Shown: positions 30,395 through 39,071 of the stretch, one piece after another
How positions within the stretch are numbered: the stretch's first letter is position 1
Layout of the letters: each line of letters opens with the position of its first letter
NCBI RefSeq assembly: GCF_000024865.1
Contig: NC_013595.1
Span: 8,370,001-8,434,000 of the forward strand
Length of the DNA: 64,000 bases
Origin: Streptosporangium roseum DSM 43021
Lineage (GTDB): Bacteria > Actinomycetota > Actinomycetes > Streptosporangiales > Streptosporangiaceae
Direction: 5' to 3'
Notes under the pieces: model-generated
What the model was told of the DNA's origin: nothing
The model's database searches: none
The model's input: only the letters and a program-made list of their open reading frames with translations
Translations under genes and position numbers: made by a program

Positions 30395-32152
30395 ATGCAC
30401 AGTGAGAAGCTCGCCATCGTCGGCGTGGCCACCCTGGCGGCTCTTGCCGCTCCGGCGGTGGCGCACGCCTCCCCCGACACGTCGGTGACGGTGACCGTGA
30501 TGGGCACCTCCGACCTGCACGGCAACACCCTGAACTGGGACTACTTCAAGAACACCGAGTTCACCGACAGTAAGGGCAACGACGTCGGCCTGGCCAAGGT
30601 CTCGACGCTGGTCAACAAGATCCGCGCCGAGCGCGGCGCGGACCGGACCCTGCTGTTCGACTCCGGCGACACCATCCAGGGCACGCCGCTGGCCTACTAC
30701 TACGCCAAGATGGAGCCGGTCGACGAGACGGGCGGGCTCCACCCGATGGCCCGCGCGATGAACGCCATCGGGTACGACGCGGTGACCCTGGGCAATCACG
30801 AGTTCAACTACGGCCTGCCGCTGCTGGCCACGTGGGTGCGGCAGATGAAGGCCCCGGTGCTCGGCGCCAACGCCGTTCACGCCAGGTCTGGCCTGCCCGC
30901 CTACCGGCCGTTCACCATCAAGACGATGCGGATCAAGGGCGAGAAGCCGGTCCGGGTGGGCGTGCTCGGCCTGACCAACCCGGGCGTGGCGATCTGGGAC
31001 AAGGCCAACGTCGAGGGCAGGCTGCGCTTCACCGACCTGGTCGACAGTGCCAAGAAGTGGGTGCCGGTCATCCGCGGCCTCGGCGCGGACGTGGTCGTGG
31101 TCACCGCGCACGCGGGCGACAGCGGGATGTCCTCCTACGGCGGCGACCTGCCCGTCGAGAACGCCTCGGCCATGGTCGCCGAGGAGGTCCCCGGCGTGGA
31201 CGCGGTGCTGTTCGGGCACGCGCACAACGAGGTGGCCCAGAAGTTCGTCACCAACAAGGCCACCGGCCGGCAGGTGCTGCTCACCGAGCCCGGCAAGTGG
31301 GGCCAGCGGCTGAGCGTGATCGACTTCCAGCTCACCAAGAAGCGCGGCAAGTGGGCGGTCACCGGGAAGTCCTCCACCACGCTGAACACCAACACGGTGG
31401 ACGAGGACCCGAAGATCGTCGCGCTCATGAAGGAACAGCACGACACCACGGTCAAGTACGTCAACACGGTGGTGGCCCAGTCGAAGGAGCAGCTGTCGGC
31501 GGCCGAGTCCCCGTACAAGGACACCCCGATCCTGGACTACATCCAGAAGGTCCAGACCGAGACGGTGCGGAAGGCCCTGGAGGGTACGGCCGACGCCTCG
31601 CTGCCGGTGCTGTCGATCTCCGCGCCGTTCAGCAGGAGCGCCACCTTCCCCGCCGGGCCGGTGAGCGTGCGTGACATGGCGGGCCTGTACATCTACGACA
31701 ACACGCTGATGGCGGTGAAGCTCACCGGGGCCCAGCTCAAGGACTACCTGGAGTACTCGGCCCGGTACTACAACCAGCTCGCGCCGGACGCCCCGGTCGA
31801 CCTGGCCGCGCTGACCAACGCCAACGGCACCCCCGACTACAACTACGACCAGCTCTCCGGCGTCACCTACGACGTGGACGTCGCCCAGCCGGTCGGCCGG
31901 CGGATCGCCGGACTGTCCCACCAGGGGCAGCCGGTCGCCGCCGACCAGCAGTTCGTGGTCGCGATCAACAACTACCGCCAGTCGGGCGGCGGCGGCTTCC
32001 CGCACGTCACGACCGCTCCGGTGGTCTACAACGCGCAGGTGGAGATCCGCCAGGCGCTGATCGACTACGCGACGGCGACCGGGGTCATCGACCCGGCCGG
32101 GTTCGCCGAGGCCGGCTGGAAGCTGACCCGGGACGGCAAGCCGCTCTTCTGA
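30395..32152 (+). CDS. Secreted 5'-nucleotidase / UshA-type metallophosphoesterase
   Basis: A 585-aa protein with a signal peptide (MHSEKLAIVGVATLAALAAP, cleavage near AVAHA). The metallophosphatase domain has TSDLHGN (D40, H42), LLFDSGDTIQG, TLGNHEFNYG, VTAHAGD and FGHAHNEV, supplying a full two-metal site. The C-terminal 5'-nucleotidase domain binds the base (NNYRQSGGGGFPH with its loop). It should strip phosphate from extracellular nucleotides or related esters for phosphate and nucleoside scavenging. No pho-box was identified. Confidence 0.95.
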   Translation: MHSEKLAIVGVATLAALAAPAVAHASPDTSVTVTVMGTSDLHGNTLNWDYFKNTEFTDSKGNDVGLAKVSTLVNKIRAERGADRTLLFDSGDTIQGTPLAYYYAKMEPVDETGGLHPMARAMNAIGYDAVTLGNHEFNYGLPLLATWVRQMKAPVLGANAVHARSGLPAYRPFTIKTMRIKGEKPVRVGVLGLTNPGVAIWDKANVEGRLRFTDLVDSAKKWVPVIRGLGADVVVVTAHAGDSGMSSYGGDLPVENASAMVAEEVPGVDAVLFGHAHNEVAQKFVTNKATGRQVLLTEPGKWGQRLSVIDFQLTKKRGKWAVTGKSSTTLNTNTVDEDPKIVALMKEQHDTTVKYVNTVVAQSKEQLSAAESPYKDTPILDYIQKVQTETVRKALEGTADASLPVLSISAPFSRSATFPAGPVSVRDMAGLYIYDNTLMAVKLTGAQLKDYLEYSARYYNQLAPDAPVDLAALTNANGTPDYNYDQLSGVTYDVDVAQPVGRRIAGLSHQGQPVAADQQFVVAINNYRQSGGGGFPHVTTAPVVYNAQVEIRQALIDYATATGVIDPAGFAEAGWKLTRDGKPLF

Positions 32153-32193
32153 CGGTCCCGCGCGTCCCGGAGCGTCGGCGGGCCGCGCGGAGA

Positions 32194-32661
32194 TCAGTCC
32201 GGCGGGGGGACGTGGTGCAGGAACACCGTCTCCCCGTCACCCCGCAGGCGGACGTCGAAGCGGTAGGACCCCTCTCCCGAGGGGGAGGCGATCAGCGTGC
32301 CGCGCCGTACCGGGTCCAGGCCGGCCAGGAACGGCGCGCCCGCGGTGAGGTAGACGCGGGTCCAGACCGGCTTGAGCAGGCCGCGGGCGAAGACCAGGAG
32401 CGGGATGTAGGTGTCCGGCCTGGCTGTGCGGAACCGGTAGGAGCCGTCCGTCCCGGTCGGGCAGCGCCCGAACAGGCCCGGCTGGCAGATCTCCAGCAGC
32501 GCGTCGGGCACCGGCTCGCCCGCGCCGTCCAGGACCCGGCCGTGCAGCTCGATCGCGTCCGGATGGTCCTCGGGCACCGCGAAGGGCCCCTCGGCGTACG
32601 GCAGGGCGTGCGCGAAGAACGGGCCCACCGTCTGCGACGGGGTCGGGGGCAGTGCCGGCAT
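32194..32661 (-). CDS. pcaG: Protocatechuate 3,4-dioxygenase alpha subunit (short)
   Basis: ATG 32661 overlaps the last base of the pcaH stop (TGATG) and gives 155 aa beginning MPALPPTPSQTVGPFF, the conserved alpha-subunit start. ELHGRVLDGAGEPVPDALLEICQP matches the intradiol dioxygenase fold in two short blocks. As in other alpha subunits the iron ligands are not kept. It is 30-45 residues shorter than most PcaG proteins, with the loss mainly in the loop after LEICQP and before RTARPDTY. With PcaH it opens protocatechuate to beta-carboxymuconate. Confidence 0.9.
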   Translation of the reverse strand: MPALPPTPSQTVGPFFAHALPYAEGPFAVPEDHPDAIELHGRVLDGAGEPVPDALLEICQPGLFGRCPTGTDGSYRFRTARPDTYIPLLVFARGLLKPVWTRVYLTAGAPFLAGLDPVRRGTLIASPSGEGSYRFDVRLRGDGETVFLHHVPPPD

Positions 32662-33338
32662 CAGTCCTCCTCGAAGGGGGTCGCGCCCAGCACGACGTCC
32701 CACCGGTAGCCGAGCGCCCATTCGGGCTCGGTGGTGTCCAGGTCGAAGGCGCAGACGAGCCGCTCGCGGTCCTCCGGCCGGGGCACCGACTGGAAGATCG
32801 GGTCATGGGCGAACAGCGGGTCGCCGGGGAAGTACATCTGGGTGATCAGCCGCTGGGTGAAGGCGGTGCCGAACACCGAGAAGTGGATGTGCGCCGGCCG
32901 CCAGGCGTTGGGATGGTTGCGCCAGGGGTAGGCGCCCGGCTTGATCGTGACGAACCGGTAGCGGCCGTCGGCGTCGGTCAGGCAACGGCCGGAGCCGGTG
33001 AAGTTGGGATCCAGCGGGGCGGGGTGCCGGTCCACCGGATGGGCGTACCTGCCGGTGGCGTTGGCCTGCCAGATCTCCACCAGCGTGTCCGGTACGGCCC
33101 GGCCCCGGCTGTCGAGGACCCGTCCGGTGACGATGATGCGCTCGCCGATCGGCTCGCCCGCGTGCTGCCTGGTCAGGTCGTGGTCCAGGGGCCCGACCGG
33201 CTGGTGGCCGTAGACCGGGTCGAGCAGCTCGGCCGCCTCGGGGTCGAGGGCGGGCCGCACCAGCGGCTGCGCGGGCGCGCGCAGCACGGTGCTGCGGTAG
33301 GAGGGGGTGAGGTAGCGCGGGTGCGGGTCGTCAGTCAC
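32661..33338 (-). CDS. pcaH: Protocatechuate 3,4-dioxygenase beta subunit
   Basis: A 225-aa iron(III) subunit. All ligands are visible: Y98 (ATGRYAHP), Y137 (PGAYPWRNH), and H150 and H152 (RPAHIHFSVFG). The N-terminal arm PSYRSTVLRAPAQPL is typical of the beta chain. It cleaves the ring of protocatechuate between its hydroxyls. It overlaps pobA by 8 bp and pcaG by 1 bp, so hydroxylation and ring cleavage are coupled. No other beta-ketoadipate genes (pcaBCDIJF) are in the window. Confidence 0.96.
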   Translation of the reverse strand: MTDDPHPRYLTPSYRSTVLRAPAQPLVRPALDPEAAELLDPVYGHQPVGPLDHDLTRQHAGEPIGERIIVTGRVLDSRGRAVPDTLVEIWQANATGRYAHPVDRHPAPLDPNFTGSGRCLTDADGRYRFVTIKPGAYPWRNHPNAWRPAHIHFSVFGTAFTQRLITQMYFPGDPLFAHDPIFQSVPRPEDRERLVCAFDLDTTEPEWALGYRWDVVLGATPFEED

Positions 33339-34509
33339 GGGGTGCTCCGGAGTCGAGGGGCAGGCCGACGTAGTTCTCCGCGAGCGTGGTCGCGGCGGCC
33401 TCCGAGGAGGTGACGTAGTCGAGGTGGGAGGTCTGCAGGCGCCTGCCGTAGGCGTCGTCGGTGTCGAAGGTGTGCAGCAGCGTGGTCATCCACCAGGAGA
33501 AGTGCTGGGCCCGCCAGACCCTTTTCAGGCAGGTGGCGGAGTAGGCGTCCAGCAGGTCGGTGGAGCCCGTCGCGTAGAGGTGCGCCAGGGCCTCGGTCAG
33601 CACCCGCACGTCGGCGACGGCCAGGTTGAGGCCCTTGGCCCCGGTCGGCGGCACGATGTGGGCGGCGTCCCCGGCGAGGTAGAGCCTGCCGTAGCGCATC
33701 GGCTCGGCGACGAACGAGCGCATCGCGGACAGGTCCCTGGAGATGATCGGCCCCTCGGTCAGCGCGAACCCGGGGACCGTCTCCAGCCGCGCCCGCAGCT
33801 CGGCCCAGATCCGCTCGTCCGGCCAGTCGTCCAGCGAGGCGTCCGGCGGGACCTGGAGGTAGAAGCGGCTGATCTCCGGGGAGCGCATGCTGTGCAGCGC
33901 GAAGCCCCGGTCGCTGCGCGAGTAGATCAGCTCCTCGGCCGACGGCGGGACCTGGGCGAGGATGCCGAGCCAGGCGAACGGATAGTCCCGCTGGAAGATC
34001 GACAGAACCCCGTCGGGGATGGACGGCCGGCAGACGCCGTGGAAGCCGTCGCAGCCCGCGATGACGTCGCAGTCGAGGCGCTCGCCCCCGAAGGTGAGGT
34101 AGGGGTCGGCCTGGAGTGAGTGCGGGGCGACGTCCGGGACGTCGAAGAGGATCTTCCCGCCGTCGGCCAGCCGCCGGGCGATCAGGTCCTTGACGACCTC
34201 CTGCTGGCCGTACACGGTGATGGCCCGGCCGGGGACGAGCCTCTCGAACGGGATGCGGTGCCCGGCCCCGCCGTACCGCAGCTCGATGCCGTGGTGCGGC
34301 AGCCCCTCGGCGCGCATCCGCTCGCCGACGCCCGCCTCGTTGAGCACGTCGACCGTGCCCTGCTCCAGCACGCCGGCCCGGACGCGCTGTTCGACGTACT
34401 CCCGGCTGCGCGCCTCCAGCACGACCGAGTCGATGCCCCGCAGATGGAGCAGATGGGACAGCAGCAGCCCGGCGGGGCCCGCCCCGACGATCCCGACCTG
34501 AGTTCGCAT
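33331..34509 (-). CDS. pobA: 4-Hydroxybenzoate 3-monooxygenase
   Basis: ATG 34509 gives 392 aa, the family length. The FAD motif VGIVGAGPAGLLLSHLL (GxGxxG at 9-14) and the second FAD motif RLYLAGDAAHIVPPTGAKG are intact. The aromatic-hydroxylase DG motif appears as VIAGCDGFHGVCR, and HSMRSPEISRFYLQ is specific to this enzyme. It converts 4-hydroxybenzoate to protocatechuate with NAD(P)H and oxygen, feeding PcaHG. First gene of the pobA-pcaH-pcaG operon. Confidence 0.97.
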   Translation of the reverse strand: MRTQVGIVGAGPAGLLLSHLLHLRGIDSVVLEARSREYVEQRVRAGVLEQGTVDVLNEAGVGERMRAEGLPHHGIELRYGGAGHRIPFERLVPGRAITVYGQQEVVKDLIARRLADGGKILFDVPDVAPHSLQADPYLTFGGERLDCDVIAGCDGFHGVCRPSIPDGVLSIFQRDYPFAWLGILAQVPPSAEELIYSRSDRGFALHSMRSPEISRFYLQVPPDASLDDWPDERIWAELRARLETVPGFALTEGPIISRDLSAMRSFVAEPMRYGRLYLAGDAAHIVPPTGAKGLNLAVADVRVLTEALAHLYATGSTDLLDAYSATCLKRVWRAQHFSWWMTTLLHTFDTDDAYGRRLQTSHLDYVTSSEAAATTLAENYVGLPLDSGAPRD

Positions 34510-34548
34510 GGGCCGAGCATTCCCCACCGGCCGCGATATCCGTACTCC

Positions 34549-34571
34549 CGGCTTCCGCTCAGTGGAAGCCG
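34549..34571 (-). promoter_or_regulatory. Inverted repeat upstream of pobA
   Basis: CGGCTTCC (34549-34556) and GGAAGCCG (34564-34571) are separated by 7 nt, 40 bp before the pobA ATG. Either an operator for an aromatic-responsive regulator or a leader hairpin. No PcaR/PobR-type IclR gene is in the window. Confidence 0.5.
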
Positions 34572-34627
34572 CTCCCGGAGCCGCGCGGGTGACCGGGCCG
34601 CGGTCGATCGGGCCGTCCCCGGATCCA

Positions 34628-34652
34628 TTGACAAAATATAATTTTATATACA
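34628..34652 (+). promoter_or_regulatory. AT-rich promoter and operator of the ArsR-like gene
   Basis: A consensus -35 TTGACA (34628-34633) is followed by the palindrome ATATAA-TT-TTATAT (34636-34649) and a -10-like TATACA (34647-34652), with the ATG at 34667. In a genome near 70 percent GC, this AT island of about 35 bp between divergent genes is a clear regulatory site. The -35 to -10 spacing is short (13 bp), so the exact -10 is unsure. Confidence 0.6.
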
Positions 34653-34666
34653 AGCTTGTTTTTGCG

Positions 34667-35224
34667 ATGAGAGACGTCCTGTACCTGGAACAGATCGAGC
34701 AGGCCGAGGCCCTGCTCAAACCGCAGCGCATCGAGGTGCTGCGGCAGCTCGCCGAGCCCCGCACCTGCACCGAGGTCGCGGCCCGGCTCGGCCAGACCCC
34801 GCAACGGGTCTACTACCACGTCAAACGCCTGGTCGAGGCGGGCCTGGTGGAGCAGGTGTCCGAACGGAAGGTGCGCGGCATCCACGAGGGCATCTACCAG
34901 GCCGGTGCCCGCTCCTACTGGCTCTCCCCCCGCCTGGTCGGCCGGATCGGCCTGCGCAAGGCGCAGGACGAGCTGAGCCTGGGCTACCTGCTGGATCTCA
35001 TGGAGGAAGTCCAGTCCGACATCGCCGCGCTCGACCGGACCGCGCCCGAGCTGCCGTCCGTCGGCGTGTCCGGCGAGATCCGGGTGCCACCGGAGCAGCG
35101 CCAGGAGTTCCTGAACGACCTGCAGACCGTGCTGCGGGACCTTTTCACCCGTTACGGCGGCGCCGAGGGCGACACCTTCAAGCTCGCCGTGGCCTGCTAC
35201 CCCAAGGGAGAAGACCGTGAGTGA
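34667..35224 (+). CDS. ArsR-like winged-helix regulator
   Basis: ATG 34667 gives 185 aa. The N-terminal winged helix reads LLKPQRIEVLRQLAEPRTCTEVAARLGQTPQRVYYHVKRLVEAGLVE (in two blocks), typical of ArsR/HTH_20 proteins without metal-binding cysteines. A helical C-terminal half (100-185) likely dimerises or binds a ligand. It overlaps the double-SRPBCC gene by 8 bp, a common pairing in which the regulator controls its SRPBCC partner. It is also divergent from pobA, so control of the aromatic operon is possible but unproven. Confidence 0.88.
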   Translation: MRDVLYLEQIEQAEALLKPQRIEVLRQLAEPRTCTEVAARLGQTPQRVYYHVKRLVEAGLVEQVSERKVRGIHEGIYQAGARSYWLSPRLVGRIGLRKAQDELSLGYLLDLMEEVQSDIAALDRTAPELPSVGVSGEIRVPPEQRQEFLNDLQTVLRDLFTRYGGAEGDTFKLAVACYPKGEDRE

Positions 35225-36092
35225 ACCGATGAAGCTCCACGCCCGCGTGGCCGCCCCGCTCAAGGAGGTCCACCAGGCGCTGACCGACCCCGAGGCGCTG
35301 CGCACCTGGCTGGCCGAGCACGCCGAGGTCGACCTGCCGCACCGGTACGAGTTCTGGGGCCGCCACACCCCCGAGGGCGAGGCGCCCCACCAGCGCCCGC
35401 TGCACGTCGACGAGCACACGCTGCGCTTCTCCTGGCTGCTGGACGGCGAGGAGACCACGGTCGAGTTCCACCTGGAGGAGGAGGGCGACGGCTCCACCGT
35501 CGTGTCGCTGTCCCAGAGCCACTTCGACTTCCAGGACGTGATCAGCGGCGCCAGCGTCCGCGGCGTGCTGCAGACGTTCTGGGCGCTGTCGATCGCGAAC
35601 CTGGTCGACTACCTGGAGGGCCGGGAGCTCACCTCCAAGTGCGACTTCACCTCCCCGGAGCTGCGGGGACAGTTCCTCATCGACGCCTCGCCCGAGGCGG
35701 TGTACGACTCGCTCGTCGACTCGGAGAAGGCCAGCCGGTGGTTCGGCTACCCGATCGGGATCGAGCCGCACGTCGGCGGGCGCTTCGCCATGGGGGGCCT
35801 CGACGCGGGCCCCGCCGCGAAGATCATCGATCTGGAGCCCGGCCGCACGATGTCGGTCGACTGGGACACCGTGGGCGTCACCACCTGGGAGCTGGAGGAG
35901 TCCGACGGCAGGACCCGGCTCACGTTCATGCAGAGCGGGTTCGACACCCGGCGCCCGCCCTACCCCGCCTGGAACGGCTGGCTCAGCGGCATGGCCGAGC
36001 TGCGCCGCTTCCACGAACTGGCCGACTGGCGCCCGATCTGGATCGCCACCGACACCGCCGGCGCGCCCGAAGAGGTCACGGCGACCGGCTGA
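35217..36092 (+). CDS. Double SRPBCC (AHSA1-like) ligand-binding protein
   Basis: GTG 35217 (8-bp overlap with the regulator gene) gives 291 aa. Two START/Bet v 1-type domains follow each other: the first (about 5-145) begins MKLHARVAAPLKEVHQALTDPEALRTW, the second (about 150-285) begins FLIDASPEAVYDSLVDSEKASRWFG. Each has the helix-grip order with a C-terminal helix (HELADW...). Such proteins bind hydrophobic small molecules or assist chaperones. Coupled to an ArsR-like regulator; the ligand is unknown. Confidence 0.88.
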   Translation: MSEPMKLHARVAAPLKEVHQALTDPEALRTWLAEHAEVDLPHRYEFWGRHTPEGEAPHQRPLHVDEHTLRFSWLLDGEETTVEFHLEEEGDGSTVVSLSQSHFDFQDVISGASVRGVLQTFWALSIANLVDYLEGRELTSKCDFTSPELRGQFLIDASPEAVYDSLVDSEKASRWFGYPIGIEPHVGGRFAMGGLDAGPAAKIIDLEPGRTMSVDWDTVGVTTWELEESDGRTRLTFMQSGFDTRRPPYPAWNGWLSGMAELRRFHELADWRPIWIATDTAGAPEEVTATG

Positions 36093-36182
36093 TCGGGCCC
36101 ACGGCGGGCACGCGGGACATCACGGCCGCGCCCCGCGGGGCTGGTCCGCCGCCGTCGACCTCGCCGCCCTCTGACCACCCCT

Positions 36183-36232
36183 GGCCGGTGACGTCCGCCT
36201 CCCACCCCGACGGGACGCGGACGTCACCGGCC
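36183..36232. terminator. Bidirectional terminator between two SRPBCC genes
   Basis: Perfect 16-bp arms (GGCCGGTGACGTCCGC at 36183-36198; complement at 36217-36232) with an 18-nt loop, between the stop at 36092 and the convergent stop at 36271. Confidence 0.8.
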
Positions 36233-36270
36233 GGCGCCCTCGTGTCTCCCGGCCTGGACGCGGACGCCCC

Positions 36271-36705
36271 TCAGCCCAGGCGCGAGGTGAGGATCCCGGC
36301 GCGGGCGAGCTGCACCTGGCGGGCCTTCTTCGCCGCGTAGCCCAGCAGCGGGCCGTTCCACGCGTGCACCACGAGCGTGTCCTCGACCTCGGTCCCGCCG
36401 TCCCTCTCGGTCAGGGCGAACCGGTAGTCCAGCCGCACCCCGCCGGGGCTGTCCACCTCCCCCTCCACCGTCCGCGGCGTGCTGCGCAGCGTCACCTTGA
36501 TCAGGTTGTCGTATTTGACCATGCCGAGGAACCGGAAGCGCTCGACCGAGGTGTAGCGGGTCTCCTCCCCGTTCTGCCGGATGTCCTTGACCGCGATGAC
36601 CAGCGGGGAGAGCCCCACGTAGCTCTGCGGCTGGCTCAGGTGCGCCTGGAGCGCCGCCGGAGTGTTACGGACGTGAAAGGTATGACGAAGCGTGGCCTTT
36701 GGCAC
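36271..36705 (-). CDS. Single-domain SRPBCC protein
   Basis: A 144-aa protein starting MPKATLRHTFHVRNTPAALQAHL, a Bet v 1/polyketide-cyclase-like fold: strand, two short helices (LSQPQSYVGLSP), five to six strands and a final helix (GYAAKKARQVQLARAG). No catalytic residues can be assigned. It lies 24 bp before the ATG-distal end of the kinase gene on the same strand, but it has its own start and is the downstream neighbour of the double-SRPBCC gene across a terminator. Confidence 0.82.
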   Translation of the reverse strand: MPKATLRHTFHVRNTPAALQAHLSQPQSYVGLSPLVIAVKDIRQNGEETRYTSVERFRFLGMVKYDNLIKVTLRSTPRTVEGEVDSPGGVRLDYRFALTERDGGTEVEDTLVVHAWNGPLLGYAAKKARQVQLARAGILTSRLG

Positions 36706-36729
36706 CGTTCTGCCCCCGTATGAAGATCT

Positions 36730-37638
36730 TTATTGGGAGACAGTAACGGGTTCCGCCATGTACCACCTGGCATGTTGCTCACCTCGGGTGAGGGAATCGA
36801 GCCTCCGGGGCAGTTCGCGGCGGGAGAAGGGGTCGGCCCCGGCGTTGCGGATGTGGATGCCCACGGCGTACATGTCCCGGACCTCCATGAGCGTGGAGTA
36901 GCCCGGCCAGGAGCGCAGGTCGCTGCCGTAGGCGTCGGCGAAGGCGTCCACGTCGGCGGCGGTCAGGCCGAAGCGGCGCTGGCCGTGGTAGGTGTGGACC
37001 AGGTCCCACTCCCGGGGGCCGACCGCGACGCCGTCCCAGTCGCAGAGCACCACGTGGCCGTCGGTGCAGCGCAGCAGGTTGTCGATCCAGGCGTCGCCGT
37101 GCAGCAGCACCGGGGAGCCGTCCACGCCCAGGCCCGACCAGCGCTCGGTCAGCTCCGCGATGCGGTCGCGCAGCCAGGCCCGCTGGCAGGGGGTGAGCTC
37201 CTCGGAGCGGTCCACCGCGCGGCGCACCTCCGCCAGCGGGTCGGCGAACCGCTTCAGCGCCACCGGCGGCACCGGCAGCAGGTGCAGGCTGCGCAGGATC
37301 TCGCCCAGCTCCGTGGTGGTGGGACGGCCGCTGGCCGGGACGTAGTGCCAGAACGTGACGACCCTGCCCTCGTGCACCACGGGCTGCTCGGAGATCTCGT
37401 CGGCCGGGCGGACCGCCGGGAAGCCCTGCTGGGCCAGCCAGCGGGCCACCGCGAGCACCATCGGCAGGCGGGTCAGCGCGTTGGGCGCGGTGGCGATCCT
37501 GACCACGATCTCGCTGCGCAGCTTGAAGACGGCGTTGCTGCGCACCCGCAGCAGCTCGGCGTCCCTGTGGTCGATGCCGAGGCCATCGCAGACGTCACGC
37601 AGCACCGCGAACGCCTCCTCGGCGAGCGGGCCGCCCAT
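36730..37638 (-). CDS. Aminoglycoside-phosphotransferase-like (APH) small-molecule kinase
   Basis: ATG 37638 overlaps the regulator stop and gives 302 aa. The APH kinase fold is clear: VFKLRSEIVVRIATAP (nucleotide strand with a basic residue), the catalytic loop VLLHGDAWIDNLLR (H-G-D...N) and the metal motif VLCDWDGVAVGPREWDL. Members phosphorylate aminoglycosides, choline, homoserine and other small alcohols; the substrate is unknown. The pairing with an XRE-TPR regulator recurs in actinomycetes and suggests a regulated or signalling role and not simple drug resistance. Confidence 0.88.
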   Translation of the reverse strand: MGGPLAEEAFAVLRDVCDGLGIDHRDAELLRVRSNAVFKLRSEIVVRIATAPNALTRLPMVLAVARWLAQQGFPAVRPADEISEQPVVHEGRVVTFWHYVPASGRPTTTELGEILRSLHLLPVPPVALKRFADPLAEVRRAVDRSEELTPCQRAWLRDRIAELTERWSGLGVDGSPVLLHGDAWIDNLLRCTDGHVVLCDWDGVAVGPREWDLVHTYHGQRRFGLTAADVDAFADAYGSDLRSWPGYSTLMEVRDMYAVGIHIRNAGADPFSRRELPRRLDSLTRGEQHARWYMAEPVTVSQ

Positions 37639-39071
37639 CAGCTGACCGGCGTGGCGTCGGAGAGCAGCTCGGTCAGGCGGCGCACCGCCACCGCCTTGTG
37701 CCGGGTGGGCGGCACCTCCGACAGCAGCGCCCGTGCGCGGTTGAGGACGATGGAGGTGCGGTGCTCCGGCGGCACCTGGAGGAGGGCCTTCTGGGCCAGA
37801 TGGCAGGCGTCCTCGACCTTGCCGTCGCGGATCAGGTGCGCGGCCTGGTCTAGCAGGATGAGCACCGGGTCGATGGCGTAGGGCCCGGAGGGGCCGGGCG
37901 ACCAGTCGACCTCCTCGCCCAGCTCGATCAGGGTGCCGATCCGGTAGAACTGCAGCCGCCGCTCGGAGAAGCGGAAGGCCAGGTGGTCGTGGCCCTCCGG
38001 AGGCATCCTGGCGAAGATCCGCTCGGCCTCGGCCAGCGCGACCCTGGCGGCCTTGTGCTCGCCCATCCTGGCCAGCGCCCGCGCCTCCGCCGCCGCGCCG
38101 AGTGCCGCCGGCGAGCTGGGCGCGCTGCCGGCGAGCATCCTGGCCTCGCGTGCGAGCCGTACGGTCTCGGCCAGGTCGCCGTAGTAGTAGGGGAGCATCG
38201 CCTGCTGCGCCCGGACCAGGGCGCGCAGCCGCAGGTCGCCCATGTCGTCGGAGGCGGTGCGGGCGGTGCCGTACCAGGCGTGGGCCTGGCGGGTGTCGCC
38301 GAGCTTCATCAGCGCGTCGGCCGACAGCAGCGCGAGCATCACCGTGGCGTTGAGCAGGCGGCGGTGGGTCATCGCGGGCTGGCGGGTGGCGGAGAGCGCC
38401 CGCACGTCCGACAGCTCCAGCATCAGCCGGTAGAGCATCGGCAGCGGGGCGCTGGTGATGTATTCGCGGCGGTAGCGCAGCACCTGCTCGTCGAGCCGGT
38501 CGAGCTGCTCCTCGGAGACGGTGGTGAGGGCGAGCGTGCGGTCCAGGTCCTGGCGGGTCCGCTCGACCTCGGCGAGCAGCCGGCCGCTCATCGCGAACCG
38601 GGAGCCGAGCAGCGCGTGGTGGAACAGCGCGCGGCGCTCCATGTCGTCGTCGAAGCGCTCCTCCGCCGGGTACGGCGGGCGGCCCTCGGCACCGGAGACG
38701 ACCACGACCTTCGTCCCGCCGTCGTCCTCGCAGTAGTCGCCGGCCAGGCCGAGCCGTACGGCGTTGGCCCGGTAGAGCCGCGCCAGCAGGTCGATGGTCT
38801 GCGGCCGGGGCCTGGCGCGGTTGTTCTCCCACGCGTTGAGCAGGTCGATGCTGGCCCGCGCCTCACCGAGATCCTGGCGCTCGCACAGCTCCTCCAGCTC
38901 CTGGACCGACTGCCTGGCCGACCACCCCCGGGCCAGCCGGTGCGCCTTGAGCAGGCTCACCCCGCAGCAGCCGTGGATGGCCTGCGTCGTCTGCCAGAGT
39001 GTCCACTGACGGGACTCGGCCTGCTCGCGCCAGCGCCGCGCGCATGCGGGGGAATGCTCACCTCGGGCCAC
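37638..39071 (-). CDS. XRE-type regulator with TPR-like helical domain
   Basis: GTG 39071 is preceded by GGGAGG at 5 nt and gives 477 aa. The N-terminal third holds a diverged helix-turn-helix (SLLKAHRLARGWSARQSVQEL and LLNAWENNRARPRPQTIDLL). Residues from about 140 onward are paired amphipathic helices (LLSADALMKLGDTRQAHAWYG, GDLAETVRLAREARMLAG, EHKAARVALAEAERIFARM) as in TPR-containing regulators that bind peptides or partners. It overlaps the kinase gene by one base. A small protein gene and a 31-codon peptide gene lie directly across the divergent promoter. Confidence 0.82.
   Translation of the reverse strand: MARGEHSPACARRWREQAESRQWTLWQTTQAIHGCCGVSLLKAHRLARGWSARQSVQELEELCERQDLGEARASIDLLNAWENNRARPRPQTIDLLARLYRANAVRLGLAGDYCEDDGGTKVVVVSGAEGRPPYPAEERFDDDMERRALFHHALLGSRFAMSGRLLAEVERTRQDLDRTLALTTVSEEQLDRLDEQVLRYRREYITSAPLPMLYRLMLELSDVRALSATRQPAMTHRRLLNATVMLALLSADALMKLGDTRQAHAWYGTARTASDDMGDLRLRALVRAQQAMLPYYYGDLAETVRLAREARMLAGSAPSSPAALGAAAEARALARMGEHKAARVALAEAERIFARMPPEGHDHLAFRFSERRLQFYRIGTLIELGEEVDWSPGPSGPYAIDPVLILLDQAAHLIRDGKVEDACHLAQKALLQVPPEHRTSIVLNRARALLSEVPPTRHKAVAVRRLTELLSDATPVS

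Noticed and set aside
36730..37638. Dedicated aminoglycoside resistance gene
   Set aside because: APH-fold kinases have many substrates, and coupling to an XRE-TPR regulator gives no evidence for drug resistance.
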